Source: Salarias fasciatus (taxonomy: Eukaryota; Chordata; Actinopteri; Blenniiformes; Blenniidae). Taken from it: 64,000 bases of DNA. Positions 47,265 to 61,300 of the stretch are shown piece after piece. Positions within the stretch are counted from its first letter, which is position 1; each line of letters opens with the position of its first letter. The translations under genes and the position numbers were made by a program. The stretch covers positions 19,318,295-19,382,294 of the forward strand of contig NC_043760.1 of assembly GCF_902148845.1 (NCBI RefSeq), read 5' to 3'. The notes beneath the pieces are model-generated. The model saw nothing but the letters and a program-made list of their open reading frames with translations, made no database searches and was not told the origin of the DNA.

Positions 47265-48032
47265 GTGGCTCCCTGTCCGCTTCAGGATCAATTTTAAAGT
47301 TCTCTTATTAGTTTTTAAATGTCTTAATGGTCTTGTGCCTTCTTATTTAGCTGATCTGTTTTTACCGTATCGACCCTCGCGGGCCCTGAGGTCCTCTGGC
47401 AGTGCCTTATTGTGTGTTCCCAAAGCTAGAACAAAGACCCATGGCGAGGCGGCCTTCAGCCATTACAGCCCCCGCCTGTGGAACAGCCTGCTGGAGAACC
47501 TCAGGACTGCAGAGACTGTTGATATTTTTAAAGGGAGGTTAAAAACACACCTTTTTAATCTGGCTTTTAACTAACCTTTATTGTTCTTATCTCCATCATT
47601 TTTATTTTTTATTATCATTTTTATTTTAATCTATTTATCCTATTTATTCGTTCTATTTTTATTATGTACTTCTAACTTATTTTAATTTTTTACTTTATAA
47701 TCTTATCTTACTATTAACTTTGTATTATGTCTTTTTATGTCTTTAGCTGTTTTAACTCCAGTGTTTCCTCAGGGGGGTTCTTCACACCGGGAGTTGGTCC
47801 TGGTCCTCTGCTTGGGTCACTGTGCTCGAGTCCTCTGGTCCTGGCTGGCCTGGGGGTCTCCACACTTCGGTGTGCGGGTTCCCCTTGGTCTGGCGGGGTC
47901 GGGGGTCGAGCGCTGGGGCCCCAATGTTAATGACCTTCGCCTTCTCCTGGTGTGAACAGCCCCACTGGTAGTGTTCTCCCATGATGCTTAGTGCCATGTC
48001 ATGTCTCCTCTGCTGTGTGCAAATAATTCAGA

Positions 48033-48091
<59 letters not shown>

Positions 48092-48369
48092 CTTGTATTT
48101 CTATCCTTGTCGGGGCCAAATGTCCCCACAAGGATAGCAAAACGTGGAACGACGTGCCTTGTGGGGACCTTTTTCCGGTCCTAAGTAGGAGAAACAGTGT
48201 TTTCTTGACCATGTTGTTGTTACTGAAAAAAGTAAAAGTGCAAAAACATTTCTTTAGGGTTAGGCTTTGTTGTGGTGTGGGTTAGGGTTAGGGTAAGGGT
48301 CAGGGTTAGGGGCTAGACATGAATGGGTGTCAATGGACGGTCCCCACAAGGATAGAAATACAAGACTGC

Positions 48370-48425
<56 letters not shown>

Positions 48426-48562
48426 TGTATATTTATTGATGGTGCAGTTTTTATTCTTTTGTTTTTATGACTGTTTTTACTGTTCAGCACTTTGCGTTGT
48501 TTTTATAAATATGAAAAAGTGCTCTACAAATAAAGTTTGATTTGATTTGATTTGATTTGATT
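47265..48562 (+). mobile_element. L2-like LINE, 3' fragment, interrupted by another element
   Basis: A reading frame ending at 47574 encodes the C-terminal end typical of L2/CR1-type LINE reverse transcriptase proteins: LWLPVRFRINFKVLLLVFKC, GLVPSYLADLFLPYRPSRAL, SPRLWNSLLENLRTAETVDI and FKGRLKTHLFNLAF. The 3' UTR runs on to CTCTACAAATAAAGTTTGAT and a (TTTGA)n tail at 48535-48562, the repeat tail of L2 elements. Between them lies the inverted-repeat element with TG flanks (48032-48424), inserted into the LINE's 3' UTR. The LINE is strongly 5'-truncated, as most L2 copies are, and cannot move by itself. Confidence 0.8.
48032..48424 (+). mobile_element. Small inverted-repeat element with telomere-like tract, flanked by (TG)n (copy B)
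   Basis: The core 48091-48365 begins TCTTGTATTTCTATCCTTGT and ends CAAGGATAGAAATACAAGA. Its sequence is the reverse complement of copy A (8079-8352) with few differences. The internal tract GGGTTAGGGTTAGGGTAAGG (48279-48298), running on to 48313, resembles telomere repeats. TG tracts flank both sides (about 48032-48090 and 48370-48424). It is inserted in an L2-like LINE 3' UTR, so it is younger than that LINE copy. Confidence 0.8.
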
Positions 48563-48899
48563 TGTGGAATGTTTCAGTGGATTAATTTGATAAATCTGTC
48601 TTGCTTTGCTTTACCTGTGTACTCAAACACCTTGTTTTCTTTTATATTTTGAAGTCACGTGCAGTGATAATGGCCTAATCATATTCCAACAAAGACAAAC
48701 GTTGCACAACATCACAGCAGCACATTTATCATGTACTTAATCATGTTTTATAAGACCGACCATTTCATTCAAATGCTGGAGTGAGCAAATTAATGTATGC
48801 AGACATAGTAATGACTACATCGATAAATTGATTAATGTAAAATATCTTCTTTTAATTTAATGACTTTATGAAGAAAATGTAAGAAATAAAATGATGAAG

Positions 48900-49191
48900 T
48901 TGCTGCGGTCACGTGCGTCGGCGCTCTCGTGGAGCTCACGCCCTCTCTCCACTCGCTCCTCTCCCGTTCAGGGGGAGCGGCTCACTTCTCAGCGCTCACA
49001 CAGGTGAAGGTGCCACTATTCACGGTTCGGCAAGTTGCAGGGCTTTTGCGTTTGGTTTTCTGGATTTTGTTTACTCGTACTTGAACTGCCGACTGATGGG
49101 AAAGGCGTCCTGTTAGCAGCGCCATGCGTTTCTCCACGAGCCTGCCAGCGACAGACAGATAGCGACAAGTTACAGCAACATCCTCCAGCAG
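48900..49191 (+). promoter_or_regulatory. Probable promoter and untranslated first exon of the ABCA12-type gene
   Basis: A GC-rich island-like stretch (48900-49160; TCACGTGCGTCGGCGCTCTC at its start, including an E-box CACGTG) precedes a strong donor CCAGCAG|GTAGGT at 49191/49192. The next acceptor on this strand is at 50971-50973, twelve bases before the ATG-containing exon's start codon. That is consistent with a 5' UTR exon. The exact transcription start is unknown. Confidence 0.5.
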
Positions 49192-50973
49192 GTAGGTCTC
49201 TGTTCCTCCTGTCATCAGCGGTTTTGTTTTAATGAATGCTGCTTTTAAGTAATTCATGGATGGCTTATAGTTGGAAAGAGGAATGGATATTTACACTCAA
49301 GTGCAACTACATTAACATTGCTGGTCTGTGCTCAAATATAAGTAAAAATGTTGCCTTTATAGGCAGAACTCTTCTCAATACCGACATGTAAGGTGCTTTT
49401 TACAGAAGAAAGAAGTGCGTCCACAAGTTGTGCTTAGCTAAAACTAGCGTTACATTGCTTAATTAAAACTCAATTACAGTTTTAAGCATTGTTAATCAAT
49501 ATTCTGTTCTCAAGAGCAACTCCCTGTTGTGTATAAACTGAATAATCTGGAAGTTTGTAACTTTCAATTTACAGTTAAAGATACTTTTAAGAAGACTTGA
49601 GAATTTGTTGATTTCAGTTTATTTATTTATTTGTTTATTAATTAATTAATTAATTAATTAATTAATTAATTAATTAATTAATTTATTAGAGTGTCAGTTG
49701 TTTCTTTTACGTGGTAATGAAACTGTGCTGAAGAACAACTATTGCTGCTCCATTACAAGTTACAGGATGAGTCCTGAAAGGATACCAGGATTAATACTTT
49801 TTAAAAAGAGTGCTGGAACTATGTCCTCAAGAACAATTACAGTCACTTCATTTGTACTCAAGTACAGGTAAAATTCTTCCTTTTGAAATACTCAAACAAA
49901 AGTACCAAGTAATCCCTAAAGAGTGCTCAGGCACACCTACTAGTACATGGATTCAGTATGTAGTTATTTACAACTAAAAGCATTATTATTAAAGTCTACT
50001 CAAGTAAAACTTTTATAAAAAGCTATTCAGTCTATTTTCACTCTGCAGTTTTTTAAAAATACCTTTAAAAACACAATGTTCTATTGCAGTCAAAATGTGC
50101 AAGGATTTCTTTCATTTTCTGTTGAAAAATATCTAAATTTAAAGCATATTTCCCAGATACACTTAGTGTGACTAAAATCTGAAGTGTCAACAAAAGTAAG
50201 TCAATAAATAGGAGTAATGTCTGTTGAAATTATGGAAATAGAGGTTACGCAACAGTTCAAAAGTTTGATTGTTGATTCAAATGACAGGAGTAATATGAGT
50301 ACAGTTTCACCATTAGTAATTTCTCTGTTGTTTGGACAAAAAAGGTAATAAAATATTGCTGCTTTCTGATATCACATTGTCCTGTACATGTGATTTTGGT
50401 CCATCACAAGCTGCTTCTTTTCAGGAGCTGTCATTACATCTTATTTTACCCTCTTAATAATAATATCAATTACTTTAAACTGTTCAAGTTTCATCTTTAT
50501 TGTATCTTACAGTAAGATACAAAAGTTTAAACTTCAAGTTGTAAGCTAGAGTGTGAAAAATGATTTTTATGTTAAAACTTTTAATGCAGTTTGACAATGT
50601 GGATTTTTTTTTATTTGAACTGTTAAAGAAATTCTGTTTACTAGCATCTTTCCCAAGACTTTCCCATGTTTTACGGTTGTAATCTATAAATTAGTAGTAT
50701 CTAATAAAACTTGGATATAAGACAGTTTTGAAGCACTCATACCGTAATTGGAATTGATCAGTTACGCTGATCAATCCTTGGCAGTTGGTGTGAGATCATG
50801 TGAGGACTTTGTTCACTGCTCCAAGTTTCGAATAAAACAAGATTCAGATTGAAGTTTTTTTCATGGTTGATGTAAATCGACTGTTGCGACATGTACTGCA
50901 AATGAAATGTATTTCAATTAGTTCGGTGAAATAGATGGATCAGTGTGATTTTCTTCTTCCGTCTTCATTCCAG
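49192..50973. repeat. Probable 5' UTR intron with (TTAA)n microsatellite and hAT-like scraps
   Basis: An ATTA/TTAA tetranucleotide run covers about 49634-49682. Between about 49310 and 50010 there are scattered segments such as TACTCAAGTACAGGTAAAA and CTACTCAAGTAAAAC, resembling the ends and subterminal repeats of Tol2-type hAT elements, but I cannot define clear borders. No coding sequence seen. Confidence 0.4.
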
Positions 50974-50985
50974 CCTCCTCCACTC

Positions 50986-53900
50986 ATGGCCTTCTTCGGA
51001 CAGCTGAGGCTTCTCCTCTGGAAGAATGCACTGGGAATCATCAGGCAGCCGGTCAGTGGTTTTTACTAATCCTAATCTGTGGAGAACAAGCTCTGCAAAC
51101 CAACAGAGCATTTTTTTCCGCAGAGATTTTCATCAGCTGCACAAATGGATTTGCCACACACTCATTCACTTGTGTTGTAGGTGTGGTCACTCACTCTGAT
51201 CATCTGGCCATTGATTATCTTCATCATCGTCGCTGTGACGCGCAACCAGTTCCCTCCCATCTTGAGAGACACATGTAAGTGTTGTTTTAAAAATAACCCA
51301 AAGATCATTCTATCTGTTTGTCATTTCAATACAACACTACTGAGGATAACATTTTTAAAATACAAACTATTTATATCCCTTCAATAGGCTGGATGTTTTC
51401 ATAGTTTTTAATAAAGCCAACGTTCCATTAAGCTTTGTCACTGAAACTGTCTCGGGAACTACAGAAAAAGTCTGATTTCCAAAGTTTGCATCTCGATAAC
51501 GCTGATTTGTCTTGGACTGGCACGGCTTTTGCTTGGTCTCGTAAAAGTCAATAGTTACACACTTGGTGACATTCCAGTTTCACAAGCCGAGTAAATAGGA
51601 GGTGATTTCACTTCAAACAGCAAGAGTCCTTCAGTGTTGTGCCTTTCTTAAGAGTTCTCATTGTGGCAGAAAAGCCTTTAGAAACCCTCTTGACTGGGAT
51701 GTCATCAGTCATCTCGGCCGGCTGATGATGGTGAAGGTGCAGACATGTTTTTCTTCTCTGCCACCACCCTCATTTGATGGTTTGGGATTTGGATGAATCT
51801 CCAACTGGCCGTTTGGTGAAGAAAACGACCCTTTGACAAGCATCAACACTTTAACATTCACAGTTCGCAGTGTTTTTGTTTTGGTAACCCTCCCCACCCT
51901 TATTCTATATATCATGGATCGTATACCTTTCCCAGTATGACAGAGGTCTTCTTCCTCGTTCATCGAGGTGGAGAGCCGCCTATATATGTTCACATAACCA
52001 GCTAACCCTCGCTCTTTTGTTTGTTTAGTCTTTTTTGAGGGATCATATTCTGCGCACACAAGGAACTGTTTGTAATGTAATAATCCCAGTGTGCTCAAAT
52101 ATAAAAACGGCTGATTCAAAACAAAAGGACCCCTCCTTCCTCACCGAGAGCTGCTCGGAAAAGTTCTATTTGGCCACACCCAAGATAGGCAACAAAAAGC
52201 CCACCTTGAGTGTGTAGTGAGAACAAATAACCAGCAAATGGCCTAGAATCCCGTTGTCTTTTGTATCTCCGGTTAGTTTGTGAAGATGCTCTCCGCTGAT
52301 CCCTGGATATGAAACAAAAGGGACAAAAATAGATTGAAATGGTTACAGGAAGTGACAATGATGACATTTTTCCTGCGTTAATCAGTTTACAAATACTTTT
52401 AACACAGTTTTGGGAAACTAGCGGCCTGTGGACCACATGCAGGATCTGTATCTATTCTTTGGGGCCTGAGAGGCAATTTCCAAATGAATTATTAACTGAG
52501 TAGGGATGAGATGGAAGATTGTTTTAGACATATTTTATCCAGCTGTGTCTATTAAATACATTTAAAGGTGTGAAATATTATCTACAGACGTATTTTGCAG
52601 CTATACAGGCAGAGTTGGGAGGGTTACTTTTAAATTGTAGTCCGGTACAATTACAAGTTACTTGCCAAAAAATGTAATCAGTAACTTACTCTAATTACTT
52701 CAATTAAAAAGTAACGTACCAGATTACTTTTAGTTACTTTTAGATTACTTCACCAGGAAAAATAAAAACTAGTTCAGACTGTGTTCCTCCAGTAGTTCTG
52801 CAGTCCAGCAGCACCAGGAGCCGTACTGACACTGTTAACACACATTTATGTTATATACTCAGTCTGCTGTGTAGCTGTGCTGCTGCAGTGAGGAGCAGTG
52901 CTTTGTGTTCAGGTCGGCCATGCAAAGTATTTTTTTCAAGAGTTCAGAGTTGATTCATTCCTCAGTGACAGAAGGGAACATGCAGTCTCCAATAAATCCT
53001 CCATACAGGCTGAAGATATTACTGCCTCCATCAGATTCTTCTGAGTTCAGCCTGGTGAGGCTGTGGTTCTCAGCAGCAGGTTACTGACAGATTAGCAGGC
53101 TAACAACGCTTTAGCTTCACTGTGAGTTCAGGTGTGTTTCATACCTGTAGATGTGTCTTCAGGTTTTATGATGAATCACTGGATGTTGAGACCGCTTTCA
53201 CAGCTGGGAGGCAGGATACAGGCAACACAGGCAAGCAGTTATAGGAGCTATAACCTTCATACAGTCTACTGGTAGATGTTTCTAGTCACATTTTTTCAGG
53301 AGATTGTGGTCAGTGTTTTATCCTTAAGTGACGACAACCACAGAAATATTTTGTAAAATTTGCTGTGTGACGTTGGGTTTCCAAAACAACATAATTTTAC
53401 CACTTTGACAGAGTGCTCGTCCTAAATGAAAGTGATTTGAATTTTAGGAGAAACTTCTGTGCATTTCTTAAAAAAAAAAAAATGCACATTTTTATTGGAA
53501 AAGAAGGAATTTAATTTTGAAGTGACACAGTAAGTTTCATTAAAATGGCCCTCTAATCATTTTCTCACTCTTTGCTGTCATGTTCATGCATTTTTTTTTA
53601 TTTGTCAAAGACGTGATTTCAGCTTTCTTTTGAAGACTCCAGGTTTCATAACAGCACGCCGGTCATAGTCAGAGGTTGCCTGCGAGGCTGTAATGAGCCA
53701 GAGCAAAGTATTCAAACCCGGGTGAATACCGGAGATGAGCTGTTCCGTACTGTCTGGTCTCTGCTGCTTAACTGCAACTGGATCTACATACTGCTAATGC
53801 CTGTTTCTTTTGTTGGGAATAAAAACAATGGAGAGGAGCTTGCTTACTGACAAAAGATGACACATGTTACACGCAGACAGCGGTACAGCTGAATGGAAAC

Positions 53901-56900
53901 TTTGCTCAGACTTCTGGTCCTGTGGTTAAACATGTTCCTGCTGTTCTCAGAAAAAAATCCTCTTTTATCCTTTCACTAACATTCTTGTCTAATAACTCAA
54001 AAACCAAAGCAATAACTTCACTACCTTTTTTAAAAAAAATTATACGCTGTCAGTTTTCAAAAGAAAGCTAAAGTGAGCGAGCTCTACTTTACCTGAAGTC
54101 GTTTTCAGTTATTTACTGTGTAATGTAACTAATGTTTTCACACATCTATGCCGCATTAAGTCTTTATAATGTCTCTTCCAGGCTATGTGGGACCCCGTAA
54201 TCTCCCGAGTGCGGGCTTTTTCCCGTTCCTGCAGACTCTCATGTGCAACACGGACAGCAGTTGCCATAATAAATCTCGCCTGGCGGACCAAACGATATCA
54301 AGGTCATCAGGGAATGCAAGGTACCGTTTAGAGCAATGTTCGTTTTGAAGATGACCATATCTTTACAACAGGAAAAGTTTTGCGTCTTTGCCGTAAAGTT
54401 CCACATCTTGCACTGTTTGTCCGCACTGGCCTTTGTGCCATATGATTAAAAGCGAGATGTCCATGAAGATCATTTGGTCACATAAGAGGGAAACACCTCA
54501 GCACAGCAGCATCACATAAGGTGCTTCGTCACTGTGATCATGGTAATATCGCAACACCCGCCCTTCTGTGGGAGGAGGGAGGGAGGGAGGGAGGGAGGTG
54601 GCCATCCCAGGTGTCTAATCATTAGGTACACGAAAGGTTGGAGATGATGAATCATTCTTTTGATGCTCTTTCAGCTCTATCAACATTTAGAGTTTTGTAA
54701 TCTGTCTAAAAGGAGCTTTTTCTTGCTTTTAAAAGTGACTGGTTTGTTCACTTGGTTCAAGTGTCAAATGCACACGATGATGTGGTGGGAATGGCTTAAA
54801 ATAGCACAGCTTTTGTATTGTCAACAGTTGTTTCTTGAGAGAGAGATGGTGGTTACAGGTTGAAAAACCTGTTTGTCTGTTCTTTTTCTTTATGTGGCAC
54901 TGGTTTTAAGCATTTTTGGTTGATTGTTTTTGTTCGCTGGCCACTGAAAGTGCCTGCAGCAGCTTTGCGTCACTCCCCCGCCTCAGTGTAACAGCCTGTT
55001 CACAGCTCAGAGTCTCCATTTTCAAGGGAAATTGAACATTAGACACAGTGATAAACAGTATGAAGCAAATTCAGGGCATTCTCAGAGTAAATAAAGCTGT
55101 TTTGTATCCACAGATCCACATTCTCTACTACACTGTTTCATTTTCTAAGTTTTTACATTTTTATTTTATTACTTTTTCTTAAACATTTTAATGAATTTGC
55201 TTTAGTATACATACACATATAATTAAAAAAAATCATTATAATACAAAATCACTCCACTCCCAAATCACAGTCCACAGCTGTAACATCAGTATGAACAAGA
55301 CACTTTTCAAAGAATTGCAAGAAAAAAAGCACACATACACCAAAAAGAAAAACAAATCAAAAACCTGTTGTTCAAATGATTACCATGTTTTAAAAAACTA
55401 TAAATCATCCCAGTTTGTTATCCCAGTAACTGTTGTATAGTAGCTAATAAATGGGCTCCACAATTTCCTGAACTCTGCCCCCCCTGCATACTTTAATTCG
55501 CTTCTTGAACCTCTTCTCACATTTTTTTTTTTTGGCGGGGGGGACTTTGAAGAGAGATAATCTGTATGATGATGTGTATCATTTCTTCGGATATGTTGGA
55601 TCTGTTTGACAGGTCACAGAAAAACTCACCACTGGTGAATCTGATGCAAGAGGGAGACTTTCTGAAGCTGGCTTACCCTGTTGAGGCCAGACGCGATACT
55701 GAAGAGCTCATCAGGCTCTTGGAAAATATTTTGGGTATGTAATCTTTCTTCATGAACTCGTCAGTCTGTAAAATTTAACAGCACTTATTTTCAGTGAAAA
55801 ATCCTCACCCCCTTCTACCCGTCTCTATTCTTTATTCGCAAAGAGGGATAATTATGTGACGGTCTTTTCTTCTTCTATCACTGTACTTTTTTGAAATGTC
55901 ACCCTTTTTACTCATTTATCAACTTTTGCTATACCTTGCCAGTTTTTAACAATTTGTTGTTGTGTTGTAGGATCACCTAACCAAGGAAGGGCTAACGAAA
56001 CTTCTAACAACAGAAACACCACTGTTGGGATAAATTATGTGAGTATTAGTTGAGATGAGAAAGTAGGAACAAAAACTTAATTTCTTTGAGCCATCATTCA
56101 ACGGAAGACAAAGCAAATGTTGAAAATGTTTCCAGAGACACTGTTATAGATTGTTATATTTTTCCTGGTATGCATATGGAACAGTGTTAATCCAATAATT
56201 TATTCAGCTTGTCTCGGCGAAAGAATTGTGATGTTTTGGTTACTTTGTGGTTTGAAAATTATTGCTTTTTTATGACTTGATGAAGATCAGTTTTTTTCTC
56301 ACTAAATCTTTCAACAGGGATATTTACTTATTTTAACAGGTATTTCAAATGTAGCATAAAAAAATGCTGACTGCCTGTAGAAAGCGGAGTTTCAGTTTGA
56401 ATTCTAAAATGGGTGTAAATCAGACCACAGCATGATTTCATATTATGTTTTTTTTTAAATAACTCTCCACTTAATGACTGAATCACAAAAAAAAACCTGA
56501 ATGTGTTGTGTTTGTCACAGGAGTCCTTGGCGTACGTGCAGGACACGGTGAACCTGCTGAAGAGAGCCGTCTGCACTCTGGTTCTGCCCAGGATCAACAC
56601 AACCTCACCCGATGTCCTCACCGACGCCGCGGTTCAGTTCTGCACGACCAACGACACCCTGTTCGAAGTGTCTCTCTACACGCTCAACCAGGTCGGCTTG
56701 TGTGTTTGCTGCTGCAATACCTGGGGTCATGCAGGAAGCGTCGGCTTGTTGCGTTATGTGTAGCTCTTGTAAATCTACATTTGAATCAGTGCTGCCAGAA
56801 ATGTTCCGGAGACTCAGACGTTTGTCCCTGCCCGTTAGGTCCTGACGGACCAGGTGCTGACAGAACCGGATGAGATGTTGTCGGCGGCTGGGGTGGCAGT

Positions 56901-58280
56901 AATGCTGTTCAGTCAGCTGCAGAATGAGAGTGTGTTGTGGGAGAGCCTCCTCGCCTTTCCCCAGATGTTCTCCTCTGGTTCAGAGGCAGACCTGCTGAGC
57001 AGCACTGACGCCCTTCTCACGCACATCCAGAGGTATTTTACTTTGATTGACTGAATAAGACAGTGCAGGGCCCTAAAAGTGGAGGGTTAGAATGGAACAG
57101 TACCTGTGAATGAGCTTCAGCAAAATGTGGAAGATTTAGTGATTCTTGCTGCCGAATAAACAAAAAGGCTGGAGATTTTTGAATTATTCCTGTAAAAACA
57201 ATAAAAACAAAATACATAGGCAAAATGTAACTCAAAATGTTAAATAAGAATTGGCTATTGAGACAATGTGTCACCATAACAAAGTGAAGTTTCCCACATT
57301 GAATACCAGATAAAGCTAAATGTTTGTTTACTCTTTTGCTTTGTCAAGTATTTACTTCCAGTTGTGATGTTTTCAGCATTTCAGGGTTGTTTCTCTTTAT
57401 ATCTATAGTGCACTGCGAGTCATTGAGAAGAATTTCCCTCAAGCTGCCGCCCCGCTCTCGATGGCTCATCCGCTGCTCGCCGCAGGCATCAACCTCATCC
57501 GCTATGTTCAGCACTGGCCTGGCAGAGGTACAAGGGTTTAATGCACGTATGCTGTGACACCCAAAAACGCTTGACGAATATGACTCAACACAAGCAGACA
57601 CCACATCAAAAAATCACGTCAGTCAAGTTCTGTGCCAACATCTGATCATGTGAACTCTTCCTGCTTAGCTGTTTCCATCACCCTTGGAGATGTTGTGACT
57701 CTGAACAACGACACACTGAGTGAAATCCTGCAGCAAGTTCTGCAGGGCATTGAGATACCCCTGGACAAGGTACCATTTCCTTTGTTTTGGATTATTTCTA
57801 CACGTACAAATGTCACACATTTGTCTTTTCATGCTCACTTTTTGCTGCAGTGCGGTTCCTTGTTCAGCAGATTGTCAAACTGGTTCAACTGCTTTCGCAT
57901 TCTCACTTTCAGTTGTGAAACCAAATGGAAAAGTTGGACTGTTATCAAACAATAAAAACAAATAAATGAAATGAAAAATGATTATTCAATTTTATTACCA
58001 GAGCAACAGGACTGATATGACACTTTTATCTGGAGTCTACCATAAAGATCACTTGTGTAGCTTAGCATGTTTTACAAATCAAGGACTACAGGTTGTCTGG
58101 CTGGGTTTAAATGTATGGAAACACTGTGTCCGAGAACATGTAAAGATTGTTTGATGACATTTTAACACAGCCTGTTTCATAAGATAAAACCAGTATTCTC
58201 TAGGAATATTCTCATTTTTGACTGTGGAATGTGTTGAATACACAGATTGACCAAATGACCTGGATAAATACCATCATCAA

Positions 58281-58313
<33 letters not shown>

Positions 58314-61300
58314 GGCTATTCCCCTGACATTGGACAAAGCCATGGTGCAGTCTTATTTATGTGAAAACAGCAGTAACCCGATATGGCTCACGGCAGCGTG
58401 CAGAACAGGCACCGTGGACATGCTTCTGAGTATGGTCAGCCCTGACAAGGTGGCAAAGAAGGTATGTCTGAGACAGGAATGTTATCAGCGTCAACAGAGA
58501 TAATGACAAACATGACAAATGAGTCAGCCACTCCAAGTTTGTTGTGACGTCTCGGGTTCTGTGTTTTTCTCTGTCTCCTGTTGCTCATTTGTGCTTCTCC
58601 ACCATCGATTCTAATACACGTTCTCAACAGCCAACCCCACTAATCATTACATTCGAAACTCCCAGAGTGCATCTGGGGAGCAGACACCTTGAGAGTGTCC
58701 AATTAGTACTATCATGGCAACTTTCGTGTTTTTCTAATGAAAGAGTCTTCACTTACACAGTTGTACTTTGTATGCTCACTCCAACAGTCAGCATACATCA
58801 GGCAGTAATCTAACAAATGTGCACATACAGTATAACCATGTAAAGTCTGTGTAAATGTCACTCTGCCTCTTGTTGAGTCAATGTGTGTTTATACTGATGG
58901 CACACTTTATAGTGTTAGTATTTTTTAGCTTGGCACTCCCTCTTCATTACATGTAAATCCTTATCATAACATTGGTTATAATTCGCTTGCGTACCTCCAG
59001 CATTTCACATATAGGAATGATGCTCCCGTTAGCTCACCTCACCAAAACAGATTTAGAGTTAATGCAAACTGAGAAACACTGGGAGCATTTTTTTTTTTTT
59101 TTTACAATAACAGTGCTTTAGTGTGAATATATTAAGTAAAAATTTGCTTGTCATGATGCTGGGTTGTGTAGAATTTGATGCTATGGTCAGGATAATGTTG
59201 GGAAAACTTTCGGAGAAGGTTACAAGTTGAATTCCTCTAGAAAATCTGCGAGAAGCAGTGATGGTAATCTTCTCTTGTCATGTTAAGCTTTCTGAGAAAA
59301 AAGAGTTATATGAAACTCGTTGCAGTATTAGAAGGTTTCAAGATTAACAGTGTCTCTTAAAAGCCATTTATTGTGAGTAGTACACCATTTGCATACCCAG
59401 TAGCAAGCAGTCAAAATAAAAATTTAAAATGAATACAACATTAACTAAAATCTTCCAAATTGGACTCAATACTGTGCAAAAAAGAAAAGTTGGAGTGCTG
59501 AAATCCACAGTAGCAGATTATTGTTACTTATTCTGCTTCAGCACCTCTAACTTCATCTTCCTTTTTTCTCTCGATGCGCCTATGTCGTTCCCAGGCTCTG
59601 CTGGCATGGAGTCGCCATGTTGCCCCACACGACGTGTCTTTTGCCAAAGGGCTGGTCTACAGTCTCATCAAAGATTTGTCTCCTGGAGAACCAGAAGGCT
59701 CCACCATCACGAGGACCCGGCGCAGCACAGACGCACAGCCAGAAAATATTGAGGAAGAGCTGTAAGTTCATTTTAGATGCTCTAAAGTAGATCTTCTATT
59801 GCTACAACATTAATAAACCTATAGGGTTTTAAATTTCCTATTGCATGCGTCATAAAACAGTGTTCATTGGCACACTATTTAGAACATTTCCCTGAAGTTT
59901 TGTCACCACCGTAATGATGAATGATCTGGCAGGTTTTTGAACGTCGGTCACATTGTGCTCAACTTGGTAAATGCTTTGCCAGAAGTGGATGTGGTTGTGC
60001 AAAGCATCCTGAGGAGTGGCTTTCAGTCCATGAAGTCAGTGACGTTGGCGTTAAACACTGTTGAAGGTGAGTCACATAAAACATACTAAACCAACACATG
60101 TGAAATCAAAGCGTTTGTGTATTTATTGGTCAGCTTGTGTTCACTGTCGGGTGCAGATCTTACACTTGATACCACGCACTCCCTTCGCCACTATTGTTAA
60201 CACAAAATACACACTGTACACTTTGTATCCGACACGTGAATGGAAAAGGTTCACGCCCGTTCTCAGGGGACAGAGGAATGACAAACTATTGAAAGGCAAA
60301 AAGCCTGAAGGTGTTTCCACGTTGAAGGTTTTGCTGATTTCTTCAAAGCAACATCATCTCTGGAAAGATTATTGATTTGCTATGTTGTCTATACGTTGTT
60401 TTGCAGAACTCTTGAGCAGTTTCCTGGCCGATGCTAACAATCTGCAGCAGACCGTTGATATGCTGCTGACGAATCAGTCTGACTCAAGCATTTGGTTTGA
60501 CCGGGTTCTGGACAGTGTGATGAAAGCAATTGTGAAGGTAATATATTGTTTGTTTTTCAGCTTGATTTGAATAAAAATAAATTTTTAAACACAATACATT
60601 TGATAAAAACTTGTACAGACAGACACTGTAATTAGTAGTCAAGGTTTTCCTGTCTGCCACGTGTTGCATTGCTGCTGATCTAAAGATGTGACGACCACAT
60701 TCAGTGCGTGGTGACGTCAGGCTGTTTGCTGATGTACATTGATAAAGAGATCAAACACTTATGTGGCATTGTTATTTAACTTTCTTCTCCAGGGAATGTC
60801 ATCAGAGTCTGTGACATGCAAAGAGGTTTTGGGTCTCTTCGAGTGGCTCCTCCCCACTGAGACGGTTGAGATTGAAGTGTGGCGAGCAATGATCTGCCAA
60901 AACAGCTCCAGACTGGAACAAGTCCTGTTGATGGACTGGAAACCTCTGCTTACACAAGTTAGTAACTGGACTGCGTCAAATGTCAAATAAAAATCTCAGC
61001 TTTTCTTTAATTTTTCTTTCTTTTATACTTTCCAGGTAGTGGAGTTGTACAGCACTTTGAAAGGTGAAGCAAACTTCACTGTTCCACTTCCCATGATCCT
61101 CTCCGAGTGGCATCAGTTGTATAACAGCAGCATGCGGTTTGGGAACATTTTGTACCAACTTCCTGAAAGACTGGATGAGGAATACTGGATGAACTGGATG
61201 CCTGAAAATAACACTCATGACATTGGTGAAACCCTTCAGAAGAGGTGTTAAAAGTTATACTACTCAAATATTTGCACATTTCCATCTCTCCCCTCGTGTT

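Noticed and set aside
47197-47574. 125-residue open frame as a host gene
   Set aside because: Its sequence (LPVRFRINFKVLLLVFKC, SPRLWNSLLENLRTAETVDI) is the C-terminus of L2/CR1-type LINE proteins, and a LINE tail follows; it is a mobile-element remnant.
48278-48313. Interstitial telomere or chromosome-fusion scar
   Set aside because: The TTAGGG-like units are few and lie inside a 275-bp dispersed element that also occurs at 8079-8352, so they are element sequence and not a fusion point.
52395-52480. Possible additional hAT fragment (GCGGCCTGTGGACCACATGC)
   Set aside because: The similarity to hAT ends is short and no matching terminus was found, so I did not list it.
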